From Parasponia andersonii (Eukaryota > Streptophyta > Magnoliopsida > Rosales > Cannabaceae): DNA of 64,000 nucleotides. Shown one piece after another: positions 13,683 to 25,220 of the stretch. The notes under the pieces are model-generated. The model had not been told where the DNA came from. It made no database searches and worked only from the letters and a program-made list of their open reading frames with translations. Each line of letters begins with the position of its first letter. The stretch's first letter is position 1. The translations under genes and the position numbers were made by a program. The stretch spans positions 168,363 through 232,362 of the forward strand of contig JXTB01000030.1 in the NCBI GenBank assembly GCA_002914805.1, given 5' to 3'.

Positions 13683-15584
13683 GTACAGGTTTCATTGTTT
13701 GCTTTTAATGGCGGAATTTGTTTTTAAAATTTTTTTGGTTTTGAGGGTCAACATCTTCAATGTGGGTCGTTTTTCGGTGTGTTTTGGGGTCCTTTTTGGT
13801 GTTTTCGGCTTCATATTCTCTGTATTTTTTTTTATTGTTTGCCTTTTGAGGTTTGGTATTTTTTTTTTAAGACCATTATTCTCTTTGATTTTTTGAAATT
13901 TTAAATTTTTAACTTTATTTTTATGGTTGGAGTTTTTGTCTTGTTTTCTTTTATTTTTTGTTTTTCATTTTTAAAATTTTTTATTTTATTTTTGGTACAT
14001 TGCTATGCTGTTTCGCTTTTGAAGGGCTTTTTTTTTTTTGGGTTTTGGTTTTGGATTTTTGACCAAGTGCTGTCTCTGTTGTAAAGCACTCTTTTGTGTT
14101 TTGTGGATGGTACCCAGAAGGCCATAAATGTTGGTCTTTTTCTTTTGAAGGGTTTTGATTTGGTCATTTTTTGCGCCTTATGTTTTGTATTTGATTATTA
14201 GTACCATTTAGCTCACAGATTTTGGAAGTGACCCTGTCAGTAGTATGTTTCTTTCACGTTTAGGTGCTAATATTTCGAAGTGTGTGCTATTGTCATTTGC
14301 ATGTAATTTTCCTTATTGTTTATCTGGGTTAATGTGGTTGTACTGTTTATGGGTCTTTGAGAGTTTTTTAGGTTGTTTGTTTTACCTATTTGATGGGTTA
14401 AGAATTTTGCATGTTAACTAAAGGTGCTTTGTTCTGTTGTTTGAGATCTGGGGTAGTGTTCTTTTAGCATTCTGGCCGGAAATTTATATCGTTTTTTTGT
14501 TTTGTTTTGTTTTTTTTTCCATGTTGATTTTGAGCTATACTTGTTGTGATTTACTCTGCAGGTTGAAAAACTAACATGTTTCTCTAGAACCTGTCATGGT
14601 TCTGAATCTTTTTAATGGGTTTTGTCTGGTGGTATTCTTTATTTCTCTTTGATTTCATTTCACCCTCCTTGGTTTACGTTTTAATGTTCTACGTTTTGCC
14701 ATATCATTGCTGACGATTTGAAGGTTCTACTATAATGCAATGTCTCAATTTTCAACTAACTGTTGGCCTCCCCTTGTGTGTCTTTTTTTTTTCTTTTATT
14801 TTTGCCTCCTCCCTATTGTCTAGTTCAGAAATTATCACTATTTTTTTTAATATTTTCCTTGCTCGGCTTCTCTGGATTGCTTAATTTTTTTAGTGGTCTC
14901 ATCAAGTTTTTTGCATGTTGCATGTATGAAAAATCTGCCTCTTGTTAGACGGCCTTGGCAGGTTTTGTTGTCTAAACTGGTTTGATTTCTTTGATGGTGT
15001 CGTATGACCAGTCTGGTGTTTCCTTAGTCACTATTCAGCTGCTATGAAGCTTCTTTTGGAGGTCAATGTGTTTGCATTTTAAGTGTTCAAGTGTCTTGTA
15101 CTTGATCACAAATTTTTGGTTTTGCTGAGTCTGTCTTTGCGTGTTTCTTCTGTATTCCACTCAAGATATGGCTTCTTCTTAGCCTTTTTCACTTGGTCAT
15201 AAGTTTTTCGATTTTCCAAGTCGTCGGTTTGCACGTTATTCTGTCTCTATTCTGCTCAGGATATGTGCTTTTTCCGCGCTTTTTAACTGTTCGTAAGCAT
15301 CTGCTTTTGCTCAGTCTTTGCGTGTTTATTGGTTCTGTATTCTGCTGCTTTTGCTGAGTCTTTGCGTGACTATTTGTTCTGTATTGCGCTTAGGGTATGG
15401 GTTCTTCTGAGCTTGTTTTTTTGGTCATTAATTGTTAGTTTTAATGATCTTTTTCCCATCTGGATTGCTGAGTCTTTACTTGTTTTCTGGTTCTGCATTC
15501 TGCTTAGGAATTGGGTTCTTCTTAGATTTTTTCTTGGTTCTGATTCTTCCTTCTGCATGTTTATTGTTTCTGTGTTCTGCTTAG
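13683..15584 (+). other. 5' UTR intron of the AGO4-like gene
   Basis: This is a T-rich stretch of about 1.9 kb between the donor CAG/GTACAG (13682/13683) and the acceptor TGCTTAG (ends 15584), three bases before the start codon. It has strong plant-intron composition (T-rich, many TTTTGTTTT words) and no coding signal. Its last 460 bases are repeated copies of the acceptor and start-codon region (see the repeat at 15121). That this intron is spliced is inferred from its composition and the splice sites. Confidence 0.65.
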
Positions 15585-15600
15585 GATATGGGTTCCTCTG
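15121..15600 (+). repeat. Degenerate tandem repeats of the splice acceptor plus start-codon context (about 5 copies)
   Basis: Each unit has the order TTTGCTGAGTCTTTGCGTG, TTCTGTATTCTGCTTAG, then a GATATGGGTTCTTCTGAG-like word. Acceptor/ATG-like centres lie near 15166, 15260, 15394, 15506 and 15585; the last is the genuine one. The third copy (ATG at 15397) would encode MGSSEL like the real start, then diverge and stop at 15438. Spacing is irregular (about 80-135 bp) and units have diverged, so the duplications are not recent. Confidence 0.8.
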
Positions 15601-18600
15601 AGCTAGACGGAAATGGTACAGAAGAGGCGTTGCCACCTCCTCCTCCGGTCATTCCACCGGATGTTGTTCCAATCCGAGCCGAATCTGAACAGGCACTTGA
15701 GCCTGTTAAGAAGAAGACTGTCCGAGTTCCAATGGCCAGGCTTGGTCTTGGAAGTAAAGGTCAAAAAATACCTCTCTTGACAAATCACTTCAAAGTGAAA
15801 GTTAGTAATGTGCGGGACCAGTTCTTCCATTATAGTGTAAGTTTATCATGCTTCAATATAAGTGTTGTACTTTTGCCTAATTGATCAACTTTTTTTATTT
15901 TTTAACTAATTTGTGTATGGTATGAATAGGTGGCTCTCTTTTATGAAGATGGCCGTCCTGTTGATGGTAAGGGCGTTGGACGGAAAGTGCTTGATAGGGT
16001 CCATGAAACTTACAATGGTGATTTGGGTGGAAAGAACTTTGCCTACGATGGTGAAAAGAGCTTATTTACTGTTGGGCCTCTTCCAGGAAACAAACTCGAA
16101 TTTGTTGTTGTTCTTGAGGATGTATCAAAAGATAGGTAGACTTGCTGGTCCAGACTTGTTTTTGTACTATTTTTCTATTGATTTTGTTTGTTTCGTTCTA
16201 AGTTTTAGTGAACTTGTTATTTTTCAGAGTTAATGGAAACCAGAGTCCTAACGGACTTGGAAGTCCAAGTGAGAGTGACCGGAAGAGATTGCGGCGCCAA
16301 TACCAGTCCAAGACTTTTAAAGTGGAGATTAGCTTTGCTGCAAAAATTCCTATGCAGGCTATTGCTAGTGCTCTGCGTGGTCAAGAATCAGAAAATTCCC
16401 AAGAAGCACTAAGAGTGCTGGATATCATACTAAGACAACATGCATCAAAGCAGTGAGTGAAATTTGTTTTCTCTTCCCTTTCTCCAGTTTGACTGGAGGC
16501 TTTTGTCTTTTTTAAGTCTTAAATTATACTGCAACTTTGATCCTTTCTAATTATCAGGGGATTGTTTCAGGGGCTGCCTGCTTGTACGCCAGTCTTTTTT
16601 CCATAATGATCCAAAAAATTTTGTTGATGTTGGAGGTGGAGTTCTCGGTTGCAGAGGATTTCATTCCAGTTTCAGAACAGCCCAGGATGGATTGTCTTTG
16701 AACATCGGTAACATCCTTTACTTGCAAGATTTTTTGTGTGTAGAAGTACTCTTTATTATTATTATTATTTCATTCTGTTCATGCTATCTCGTGGCTTTTT
16801 CCAGATGTTTCAACTACGATGATCATTCAACCTGGACCAGTTGTGGACTTTTTAATTGCCAACCAAGGTGTGAATGATCCATTTTCGCTGGACTGGGCAA
16901 AGGTAATTGACATTTGTATATTTGTTATGCTTATGTCTATTTGCGCCCTTACACATCTTAGTTAACAGGCAAAACGCACTCTCAAGAATTTGAGGATAAA
17001 AGTTGAGCCTTCAAATATGGAGTACAAGATAACAGGCTTGAGTGAAAAGCCTTGCCGAGAACAAACGTATTATTCTATTCCTGATCTTGTTTTCTTATCC
17101 ATTTTCTGTTGAGAATAATTGCCATGCTTATCTGTTTTCAGGTTCTCGCTGAAGCAGAAAGGTGGAAGGGATGGCGACAATGAACCAGTGGAAGTGACAG
17201 TTTATGATTATTTTGTTAACCAGCGCCACATAAATTTGCGGTATTCTGCTGATTTACCCTGCATAAATGTTGGGAAGCCGAAACGGCCTACCTTTTTCCC
17301 TTTAGAGGTGACTTGATTTATTTGCTCTTTGTTCTAGTTGATGGATGTCACACATGTTTTTAAGGCCTTTCTACATGATAATTTTTTCTAATGGATTTCT
17401 CTTTCTCTCTCTGCTTTCTAGCTCTGCACTTTGGTCTCATTGCAGCGTTACACTAAAGCACTATCGACATTTCAGAGGTCTTCTTTGGTTGAGAAATCAA
17501 GGCAGAAGCCACATGAGCGGATGAGTGTCTTGTCTAATGTTGGTCTCTTTTCATTATTTGATTTTGTCATTATTTGATTCAGTCTTTGAAGCTTGGTGAC
17601 TATGATGCTGAATGGATGTTTGATTCTATAATCTCTCATTATTTGATTCTTTGAGTTTCTTTGTATTTGGGTTCAGGCTTTGAAGCGCAGCAATTATGAT
17701 GCTGAACCGATGTTGCGAGAATGTGGTATTGCAATTAATAATAATTTCACTCAGGTTGACGGTCGTGTTCTGCCTGCTCCCAAGGTATTTATAATTTTTT
17801 TGTTGAGAAGTGATATCTAGTTGTAAATGTGTATTCTTGACTTTGTTTGTTAATGGGCTAATAATGTCGTGCCTTTTGTTGATTTTTTCTCTTCATAGTT
17901 GAAAGCAGGCAACGGGGAGGATTTTTTCCCCCGAAATGGTAAATGGAATTTCAACAATAAGGTGTTTCTTTAGCCTTGCTTGTTTTCACTTGTTTATTGT
18001 TTCATTATGGTGCAGTCAGTAACGGTCATATTTGATTTTGCAGAAATTAGCACAGCCAACTAAGATAGAGAAGTGGGCTGGTTTTCACTTGTTTATTGTT
18101 TCATTATGGTGCAGTCAGTAATGGTCATATTTGATTTTGCAGAAATTAGCACAGCCAACTAAGATAGAGAAGTGGGCTGTAGTTAACTTTAACGCTCGGT
18201 GTGACGTACAAAGCCTAGTACAAAACCTTATAAAATGTGGAGAGATGAAAGGAATAGTAAGTTATGGTGTTCTAAGAATATCTAAGGTCAATAATCAGGT
18301 AATTAATTGTTGTGTTTTGATTTGTTTGTGACAGCTCATGAAAGCTCCTTTTGATGTGTTTCAAGAGGGTGGGCAGTTAAGACGTGCCCCACCCATGGTT
18401 CGAGTAGAAAAAATGTTTGATGAGATACAGTCTAGACTTCCGGGGGCACCAGACTTCCTCCTTTGCTTGCTTCCAGAGCGAAAGAACTGTGATCTTTATG
18501 GTGAGTTTATTGGTCCTTAGTTTTTCTGCAAATACTATTCTGTCCTTTGTTTTCTTTTTGATAAGGAGTGTCTTTAATGCTTGATTTGTATTTATTTTCC

Positions 18601-21600
18601 TAGGCCCATGGAAAAAGAAGAATCTTTCTGAGTTTGGAATTGTGACTCAGTGCATTGCTCCCACAAGGGTCAATGACCAATACCTTACAAATGTTCTTTT
18701 GAAGATCAATGCTAAGGTATGATTTGTTGCTGAATGTTGATTATCTTTGATTCGTAATTATCCTTATTATTTGGTTATCATGTTTTGTATGCTCTCAATT
18801 CCTTGCAGCTTGGTGGGTTAAATTCATTTTTAGCTGTGGAACGTTCAACAATGATCCCCGTGGTGTCCAAGAGTCCCACTCTCATCCTTGGAATGGACGT
18901 ATCACATGGCTCTCCTGGGCAGTCCGACATTCCATCAATTGCCGCGGTAATGTTGATCTGGTCATGGGTTGCAGAAAATGTTATGTTTATTGTCGGTCAT
19001 TACATTTGCATTTTCTTTAGTGTAAATTAAGAGAAATCCATGTCTTATATTTATACTTTACCTTATGTTATGTGTTGTTTTTAACTTTTAAAAGTTTTAT
19101 GTGCTTCTCTTTCATATTTTATTGTAATTTTGCACATAACTACCATAGTTCTGTCAGATGCCTTACCTTTTGGTGCACAAAGGTGAAAATGTTTTTGAAG
19201 ATATTTCCCATACATATTGTGGTTAATGTTGTAGTGGTCCCCATGAAGTGTAAGCATTTTATCTGCTGTGTAAGGACTCTGTTGCAAATGAAACTTAATT
19301 ATTCGAAAGAATGATGTTCTATAGTTTTACCGAACTTTTAGCAGTGAAGTTATTATTCTATATATGTTGATACTTGAGGTTTGAATAACAGGTGGTTAGC
19401 TCTAGGGAGTGGCCATTGATTTCCCGTTATCGTGCTTCTGTTCGCACACAGTCACCAAAGGTGGAAATGATTGATTCATTATATAAGCGAGTTGAAAATG
19501 AAGATGAAGGAATAATGAGGTAAGATTTCTATAAATAATAAGGTGCTTGATTTTACAAGTATGTGTATTATCGTTCTCCTACCCTATCTATGTTAATATA
19601 TTTGTTTGTGCATGTGTATGTGCGTATAAAACTGATCCTAAGGAAGGAGCACCAAGGTGGGATATGTATTTGAATGAAAATGGCTCATTTGTTCCTTTAT
19701 TCTCACCATATACCCATTCACTTAGTTCGATGGCGGCACTAGGTCTACGTTTTGTTTTTATTTGTTGGATGACGTCACTCGTACATGTTCCTTCAATTTC
19801 AGGGAACTTCTATTGGACTTCTATACAAGTTCTGGAAAACGAAAGCCTGATCAGATCATCATTTTTAGGTAATCTGTCTTTTAGTTATATTTTGAAGTGT
19901 GACTAGTTTAGTTATTATACCATTGTTATTTGTTTTGTACAAAATATAAGATTTAAGAGTTGTTTATTATTTTGTCTTTTTGGAATATGTTTGTCTTTGG
20001 GACGAAAGGCATTTGTGTATTTGTTGAGCAAGACATGTACAACTAAATCAAAGAAATTTCCATTGGATAATGAGTAAATTCTCCACAAAGGATACAAAAC
20101 TATGATAATATTTAGATACTAGGATCACTTAGAAATATCCTGACCATTGCTATGCTTGAATTTTCCTTCAGTAATTTTGAAGAAAAACAGGTGTGCAATA
20201 ACCTTTAGTTTGCTTCTTTGTAGATGATAAGAGTGACAGTGCGTACCTTATTTCTTTTGTTGAATGCTGGAATCTGAATCTAGACCTCGTACTTATCTGT
20301 TTTTCATTTCAACTACAGTCATCCAAACTCGTCTTATGTTTTAGTCAAAAGTTTTAAGGCTGTTCTAAAATTGATATTCTATTATGTACTACTGCATCAT
20401 AATTTGTGTAATTCTTCTCTCCCTTTTATGTTCTACAGTATAGTGTATTAGTTTATACTATGCATAAACCTTCTTCTGCAACTTCCTTGTTGACTGTTAT
20501 ATGTATTGAATTCAGGGATGGGGTCAGCGAGTCACAGTTCAACCAAGTATTGAACATTGAACTGGATCAAATCATTGAGGTTTTTAGTGCTTCCATTATC
20601 CTTTATCTTCTGTGTTTCACTTTGAAATTTTATTAACTTTAATTTTCTATCAGGCATGCAAGTTTCTTGATGAGAATTGGAACCCCAAGTTTGTGGTAAT
20701 TATTGCTCAAAAAAATCACCATACAAAGTTCTTCCAGCAATCATCTCCTGAGAATGTTCCACCTGGTACCCTTGCTATGGAATTAGATCTTCACGTGGCA
20801 AATAAACTTTGTATCAATACTTTTTCTGTTTCAATAGCCATTTCCGTATCTTTTCCCTGTTTTTCAGGTACCATTATAGACAACCGGATTTGTCATCCTA
20901 AGAACAATGACTTTTACCTCTGTGCACATGCTGGCATGATTGTAAGTATATCTCCACCATGCATTTGTTACTTATTTGAAGCTGGTCTCTGCTTGAAACT
21001 TAGTCTATGTTTTTTATTTTATCCATTAATTTCATTCTATATCTTATTGATCTAGCTTATGTTTTTTATTTCTTTTTTTTATTAATTTCATTCTATATCT
21101 TATTGATCTAGTACTTTTGTATCATCATGCAAAATAACATAACAGAAACAGTTATCTCTAAAATCTAAATATTTATTAAATCTGGTTGACTTCATCTTTG
21201 AAAATTCTGATGTATGTGTTATGTATATTTAGGACTATTATGCACATATGTAATAATACTATTTTTCTAGGCCCTTTTCCTGTTTTATTTTACCCTTCTG
21301 AGAAGATTGACTCTGCTTACTTTATTTGTCTGTCTATTAAGGGTACCACGAGGCCTACTCATTATCATGTCCTGTTAGATGAGGTCGGTTTTTCAGCTGA
21401 TGATCTTCAGGAGCTCGTGCATTCTCTCTCCTATGTGTAAGTGAATATTTTACAAGATAGCATAATGTTAATTTATGTGGCTGTTTTAACTGCAAGTAAC
21501 ATATTATTTGTCATTCATGCAGTTACCAGAGAAGCACGACTGCCATTTCTGTAGGTAGAGTTTTTATTCTGACGCTGGTTTTCGGTTAAATTCTCAGTTT

Positions 21601-21864
21601 AGTTTACCAAGTGTGACAAGACGACATGAAAATTGGAGCCTTTGATTTTAGTGAAATAGATTCTGAATTTTGTTACTTACCTTTGCAGTGGCCCCAATTT
21701 GTTATGCACACTTGGCAGCCTCTCAGGTCGGACAGTTCATGAAGTTTGATGATAGCTCTGAGACCTCCTCTAGCCATGGTGGGCTGACCTCCGTTGGTGC
21801 TCCACCTGTCCCTCAACTTCCAAAGTTGAAGGAGAGCGTGTGCAACTCCATGTTTTTCTGCTGA
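15588..21864 (+). CDS. AGO4: ARGONAUTE protein, AGO4 clade (RNA-directed DNA methylation)
   Basis: Coding exons: 15588-15836, 15930-16135, 16228-16452, 16571-16707, 16805-16902, 16969-17066, 17142-17307, 17422-17538, 17677-17784, 17899-17961, 18143-18256, 18335-18500, 18604-18716, 18809-18946, 19392-19519, 19803-19868, 20516-20579, 20654-20765, 20868-20941, 21342-21436, 21523-21554, 21689-21864. The frame stays open through all joins, giving 914 residues (Arabidopsis AGO4 is 924). In order: a proline-rich N-terminus, the N domain, PAZ (about 280-395, PGPVVDFLIANQ), MID, and PIWI (about 565-880). The slicer triad is visible: D650 (ILGMDVSHGSPGQSD), D732 (FRDGVSESQFNQ) and H864 (APICYAHLAA). 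The C-terminus NSMFFC is characteristic of the clade. The family binds 24-nt siRNAs in the nucleus and guides DNA methylation at transposons through the Pol IV/V pathway. The start was chosen because MGSSEL sits just after the acceptor and the N-terminus matches the family. AGO6/AGO8/AGO9-type naming cannot be fully excluded. Duplicated acceptors in and before the gene are listed separately. Confidence 0.96.
17566..17720 (+). repeat. Degenerate duplicate of the exon 9 start inside the preceding intron
   Basis: In the intron between exons 8 and 9, GATTCAG followed by TCTTTGAAGCTTGGTGACTA (from 17583) repeats the genuine acceptor and exon start GGTTCAG/GCTTTGAAGCGCAGCAATTA (17677). The copy reads SLKLGDYDAEWM against the real ALKRSNYDAEPM, and its frame runs into a TGA before the true exon. 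The word TCATTATTTGATTC also occurs in both units. It is a local tandem duplication of about 94 bp. Confidence 0.8.
17982..18179 (+). repeat. 99-bp tandem duplication across the intron 10/exon 11 boundary
   Basis: Units 17982-18080 and 18081-18179 differ at only one position that I can see (TAACGG against TAATGG). Each contains the end of intron 10, the acceptor TTGATTTTGCAG and the first 37 bases of exon 11. The result is two equal acceptors, at 18043 and 18142. Only the second continues into the rest of exon 11; from the first, the frame stays open through KLAQPTKIEKWA and then stops within the repeat. Confidence 0.95.
21005..21111 (+). repeat. Tandem duplication in intron 19 of the AGO4-like gene
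   Basis: Two adjacent copies of about 50-54 bp begin TATGTTTTTTATTT and end ATATCTTATTGATCTAG (21005-21054 and 21058-21111). The TTGATCTAG end resembles an acceptor, but the copies lie about 230 bp before the true exon 20 and contain no coding similarity. Confidence 0.85.
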
Positions 21865-22330
21865 GGCTGCGAACTTCATGGGCATGGCATGAACTTTTGA
21901 AGACTCTCCTATGTATATAGTCTCTCATGGTTTTTGGTACGGCCTTCCGTAATCCCCTGCATGTCTGAACCCTCTTTTGAAACTTAAGACCTTTGGTATT
22001 TTGATAACTTTAAGGCCTCCTTTTTGGACTAGTGACATGCAGACTAGTTAATTCAAGTATGTCCAAGTTTCTGGTGGTAAAGTTAGTTTTATGATGACAT
22101 CTGTGGTAAGCTTATAGTGGTAAATTTAGGTATTTTGCCGTGGCTTTGTATCTTTGTAGCCTGGCTTTGTAGATTTGCCACATTTCTTCTTATATTACAA
22201 TGTGTTTTTTGAGTATTGGATTTAAAGGAGATGCGAGTATTTTGTCGACTTGTAGTACTTTTTAGCTCCTGCTTTTACTTTTATTCTTCATTGAAACTTG
22301 TTAATGTCTTTGACGGACACCAGTTAAGAT
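21865..22330 (+). other. Probable 3' UTR of the AGO4-like gene
   Basis: This is T/G-rich sequence after the TGA at 21862-21864 with no open frame. The exact cleavage site cannot be seen; no perfect AATAAA lies in the first 300 bases. The composition changes to ordinary AT-rich DNA after about 22330. Confidence 0.4.
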
Positions 22331-24477
22331 TTCTATGGGACCATATATAATATATGCATATGTATATAATTTGATATGTATAAAACCTTGCCCCCCAGAA
22401 ACATGATAGAGCGTAATAACTATCGAGGGGAAAAAACAAAGCGATTCATGAAAACCGTACGTATACCCTTAAAAAAAGTCTGAACCCACCTACCAAAAAT
22501 TAAAAAAAAAAGCTTAATTCCTACTAGTCGCCACACTGTCGAATTTTTAGGAAAATGGAGGAAGTGAAGTCGACCTAATGAATTCAGGACTTTAGCTTAA
22601 TGCCTGCTAATTTGTATTAGGAGCATTTCTCAACTTACATGAAGGGTAAGAAGCCAACCATGATATGAGTAACAGTGTATGAAGCGTATGAAGCCAACCG
22701 TACCTCAAAAGGTCAAGGAGCTTGAGATATGTCTCGTTAAGAAAGGTAACGGCTGCAAAAAAGTCATTCTCGATACTCATTCTAAATGAAATAGTACCTG
22801 CTTCTAATCCCAATTGGGCAAACTAAACAAACATTGGTAACGTCTTGCACTTCAACCCAAGCTCACTTGGTCATGGACTTGATAAGTTCAGGCTTCAAGT
22901 ACTCATGCTTAACTTATTCCAGACATTTTCAAGGCACTCATGGATTCTAAGCTTTTAATGTATATTGAATATTTATCTTGACAAAATTAAGGGAAAAGAA
23001 AGTCCAAAGTAATTTTCTGAACGATGATGCTAGGTACACCAAAATATATACCAAAATCCTTAAGATAGTAAGTACACTAAAATATGTATTAAATTTTTCC
23101 AACACATGCGGCATATGAATTGTTACTATTAATTGTTGTATCAAAATTTGTCCTAAATAAAATAATTATATTTATCAATTAAATATTGATAACTCACATG
23201 TCACATGTATTGATATTAAAAATTTGATAAAAATTTGTAATACTTAGCATTATTCTTTTGTGAAACATTATCGATTTACAATTGTACATCCACTGTCCAG
23301 AGTTTTTTTTTTAATCGAAATTGTATTTATATCGTACAAATAATTAATCATTAATAATTGTTTCAAGTGTTTCCATGTTTTAAAACGAGGTATATTATTT
23401 CCTATACTTGAAAATGATCATTGGGACCGCTTATTAAAAAAAAAAAAAAATCATTGGTACTCTCCACTACTCTTTGCATCTGTATTACATATACGCCCAC
23501 TGACCCACAAATTCAACTGTTCAAGACAACATTTGGTGCTTGAGATGTTGAGTCGAAGAAACTCTCAGGAAAATTATTGTTGTTTTGTTGACAATTGTTA
23601 ACAATCTCTATTTACCAAAAGGAAAATTTTCCCCCCTGAGAAGATAGATCTTGAAAATTCTCCTTTCCCATCAATGATTGAGGGGACCATGAAAACATGA
23701 CGGTCCTTGGCATACCAATAGACATGAAGGCAATCCAATAATTTCACAAACCTCTCGAGGCACTTTAAGTTATACCGAAGAGAATGAATCAAGTATTCCA
23801 ACCAAAGCTTTTGCTAAGGATTTTCATACCAAAGGTACAAGTACAACATTTGTAATACACCATATCTCATCTTTTAAAGCACAACAGTCACTTAATCAAA
23901 ATATATACTGAAATAACAGTTAACTCTATGGTTCCAAATTACTTTAGGACTCAGTACATGGATTACTAGACCGTAGATTCACAGAGTCTTCACAAAATCT
24001 GCCAAGTACTCTATTTTTGAGCTAAAGATGGAAGGCCTTTCAAAATTTCTAGCCGTTTTAGCATTCAAACTTCGAAGGGGATCACAACAGAAACTAGAGA
24101 GTTGAAGTCAAACCTAACTGATGTTGCCACTTCACTGAAGGAAGAAAGAGAAAAGCGAAGTTATCGCCAACTTTTCTCTCCGAGCTAGTGTATGTACACA
24201 TCAAGAAAGAATGATCAATCAAAGTTTGGAAAATAAAATTTTAATTTGACCATAACAAGGTGTATTTTCACCATTAGCAATGTATATGAAAACATAACAA
24301 TTATTTATATGTAAACCCTAGAATTTTTATTATTCCTACAGCTTCTAAACAAGTCTTCTAAGAGGTCTAACCCTATACTAAATCAAGTAATTCAAGTGAT
24401 CATCTACACTTGCAAAAGAAGAAAAAAAGTGAAAATTAATCAGTAGTGTTAATATTTAAATACTATGAAATCTTCTA
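22331..24477. other. Intergenic DNA with unassigned coding-like stretches
   Basis: Three stretches look less random than their surroundings but match nothing I recognise. On the minus strand 22607-22813 includes ENDFFAAVTFLNETYLKLL, and 23598-23801 includes YAKDRHVFMVPSIIDGKGEF. On the plus strand about 24030-24187 includes SNLTDVATSLKEEREKRSYR, ending at a stop. They could be exons of a decayed gene or transposon. No start, splice frame or continuous product can be supported. Confidence 0.3.
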
Positions 24478-25110
24478 TTAGAGATTAATAATACATGTCA
24501 AAGTAGTGAAAAGCATTGCCAAGAGGATGATCTGTCCATAGCACAAGCTGCCATAATTATGAAAAGAGAAGCCATTGCTGAGAAAAATATCATCATCCTG
24601 AGCCTGTGGATGGAATTCCTCAACAGGAACAGCAACTTTCATTCCAATAAAGCAGAAACCTCGCCCACTAAGGAAGTAATAGACTTTGGCCTCTGTGAGG
24701 TTGAAAACATCCCGCCCGCCTCTTGTCACGTTCGTTATGAAATCCTTTTCCTCGCAGTTCTCGTAGCTCGTCTCTTTCACTTCAAGAACGTTGTAGATCC
24801 GCTTGTCAAATCCAAAATCTGCTCAAAAAATATTGAAACAAATACAAATATTAATAGGAAAAAAAAATCCTTATACTCCAGTATGACTTGATTAGAAAGA
24901 AAAAGAGTTAGAAGGGTTCGTACAAAGCCAGTCACCAACGTAGAATTGCTCGTGGATTGACCAATCTGTAAGGTTACTCTTTGGATTCCAAGAAAATCTT
25001 CCTCCTCCGACCCTGTGGAGAACTGGGTTTCTGCATTCTGTCGATAAAACGTTGATAATTATTACCACAAGGATTATCAACAACACTACTCCTTTTTTCA
25101 AACCCTTCAT
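24478..25110 (-). CDS. Early nodulin-like (phytocyanin-domain) protein, paralogue A
   Basis: Exons are 24924-25110 and 24478-24818 on the minus strand; the phase-1 intron splits the codon after GDWL. The product has 175 residues: a hydrophobic signal peptide (about 1-26), a phytocyanin fold (about 31-128, from HRVGGGRFSWNP to GMKVAVPV), a short acidic spacer, and a hydrophobic C-terminal tail (LLAMLFTTLTCIINL) suggesting a GPI-anchor signal. The structural cysteines C84 and C118 are kept. At the blue-copper positions I read Y71, S113 and F117 instead of His, Cys and His, so copper binding is not expected, as in the ENODL group. Such proteins sit on the outer face of the plasma membrane or in the wall; their precise role is poorly known. 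A same-strand paralogue lies about 5 kb upstream, at 30148-32133. Confidence 0.9.
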
Positions 25111-25160
25111 ATTTCTTTCTATTTTATTCTTTTTATTTTATTTTATTTTTATATATATTT

Positions 25161-25220
25161 CAATATGGAGTTCTATCTTTTGCTTTATCTCAATATGGAG
25201 TTCTATCTTTTGCTTCATCT
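25161..25220 (-). repeat. 30-bp tandem duplication just upstream of phytocyanin gene A
   Basis: CAATATGGAGTTCTATCTTT plus ten bases occurs at 25161-25190 and again at 25191-25220, with one difference. It lies 50-110 bases before the start codon, so in the leader or core promoter. A TATA-like TGTATATATTTAC on the minus strand near 25231-25243 would place both units in the transcript. Confidence 0.9.

Noticed and set aside
18257-18298. Longer version of AGO4 exon 11 using a donor at 18298 (CAG/GTAATT).
   Set aside because: It would insert 14 residues that AGO4 relatives lack; the donor ATA/GTAAGT at 18256 keeps the family length.
19547-19906. Open frame around AGO4 exon 16 in another frame.
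   Set aside because: It is a shadow of intron 15 and exon 16; the family frame runs through 19803-19868 only.
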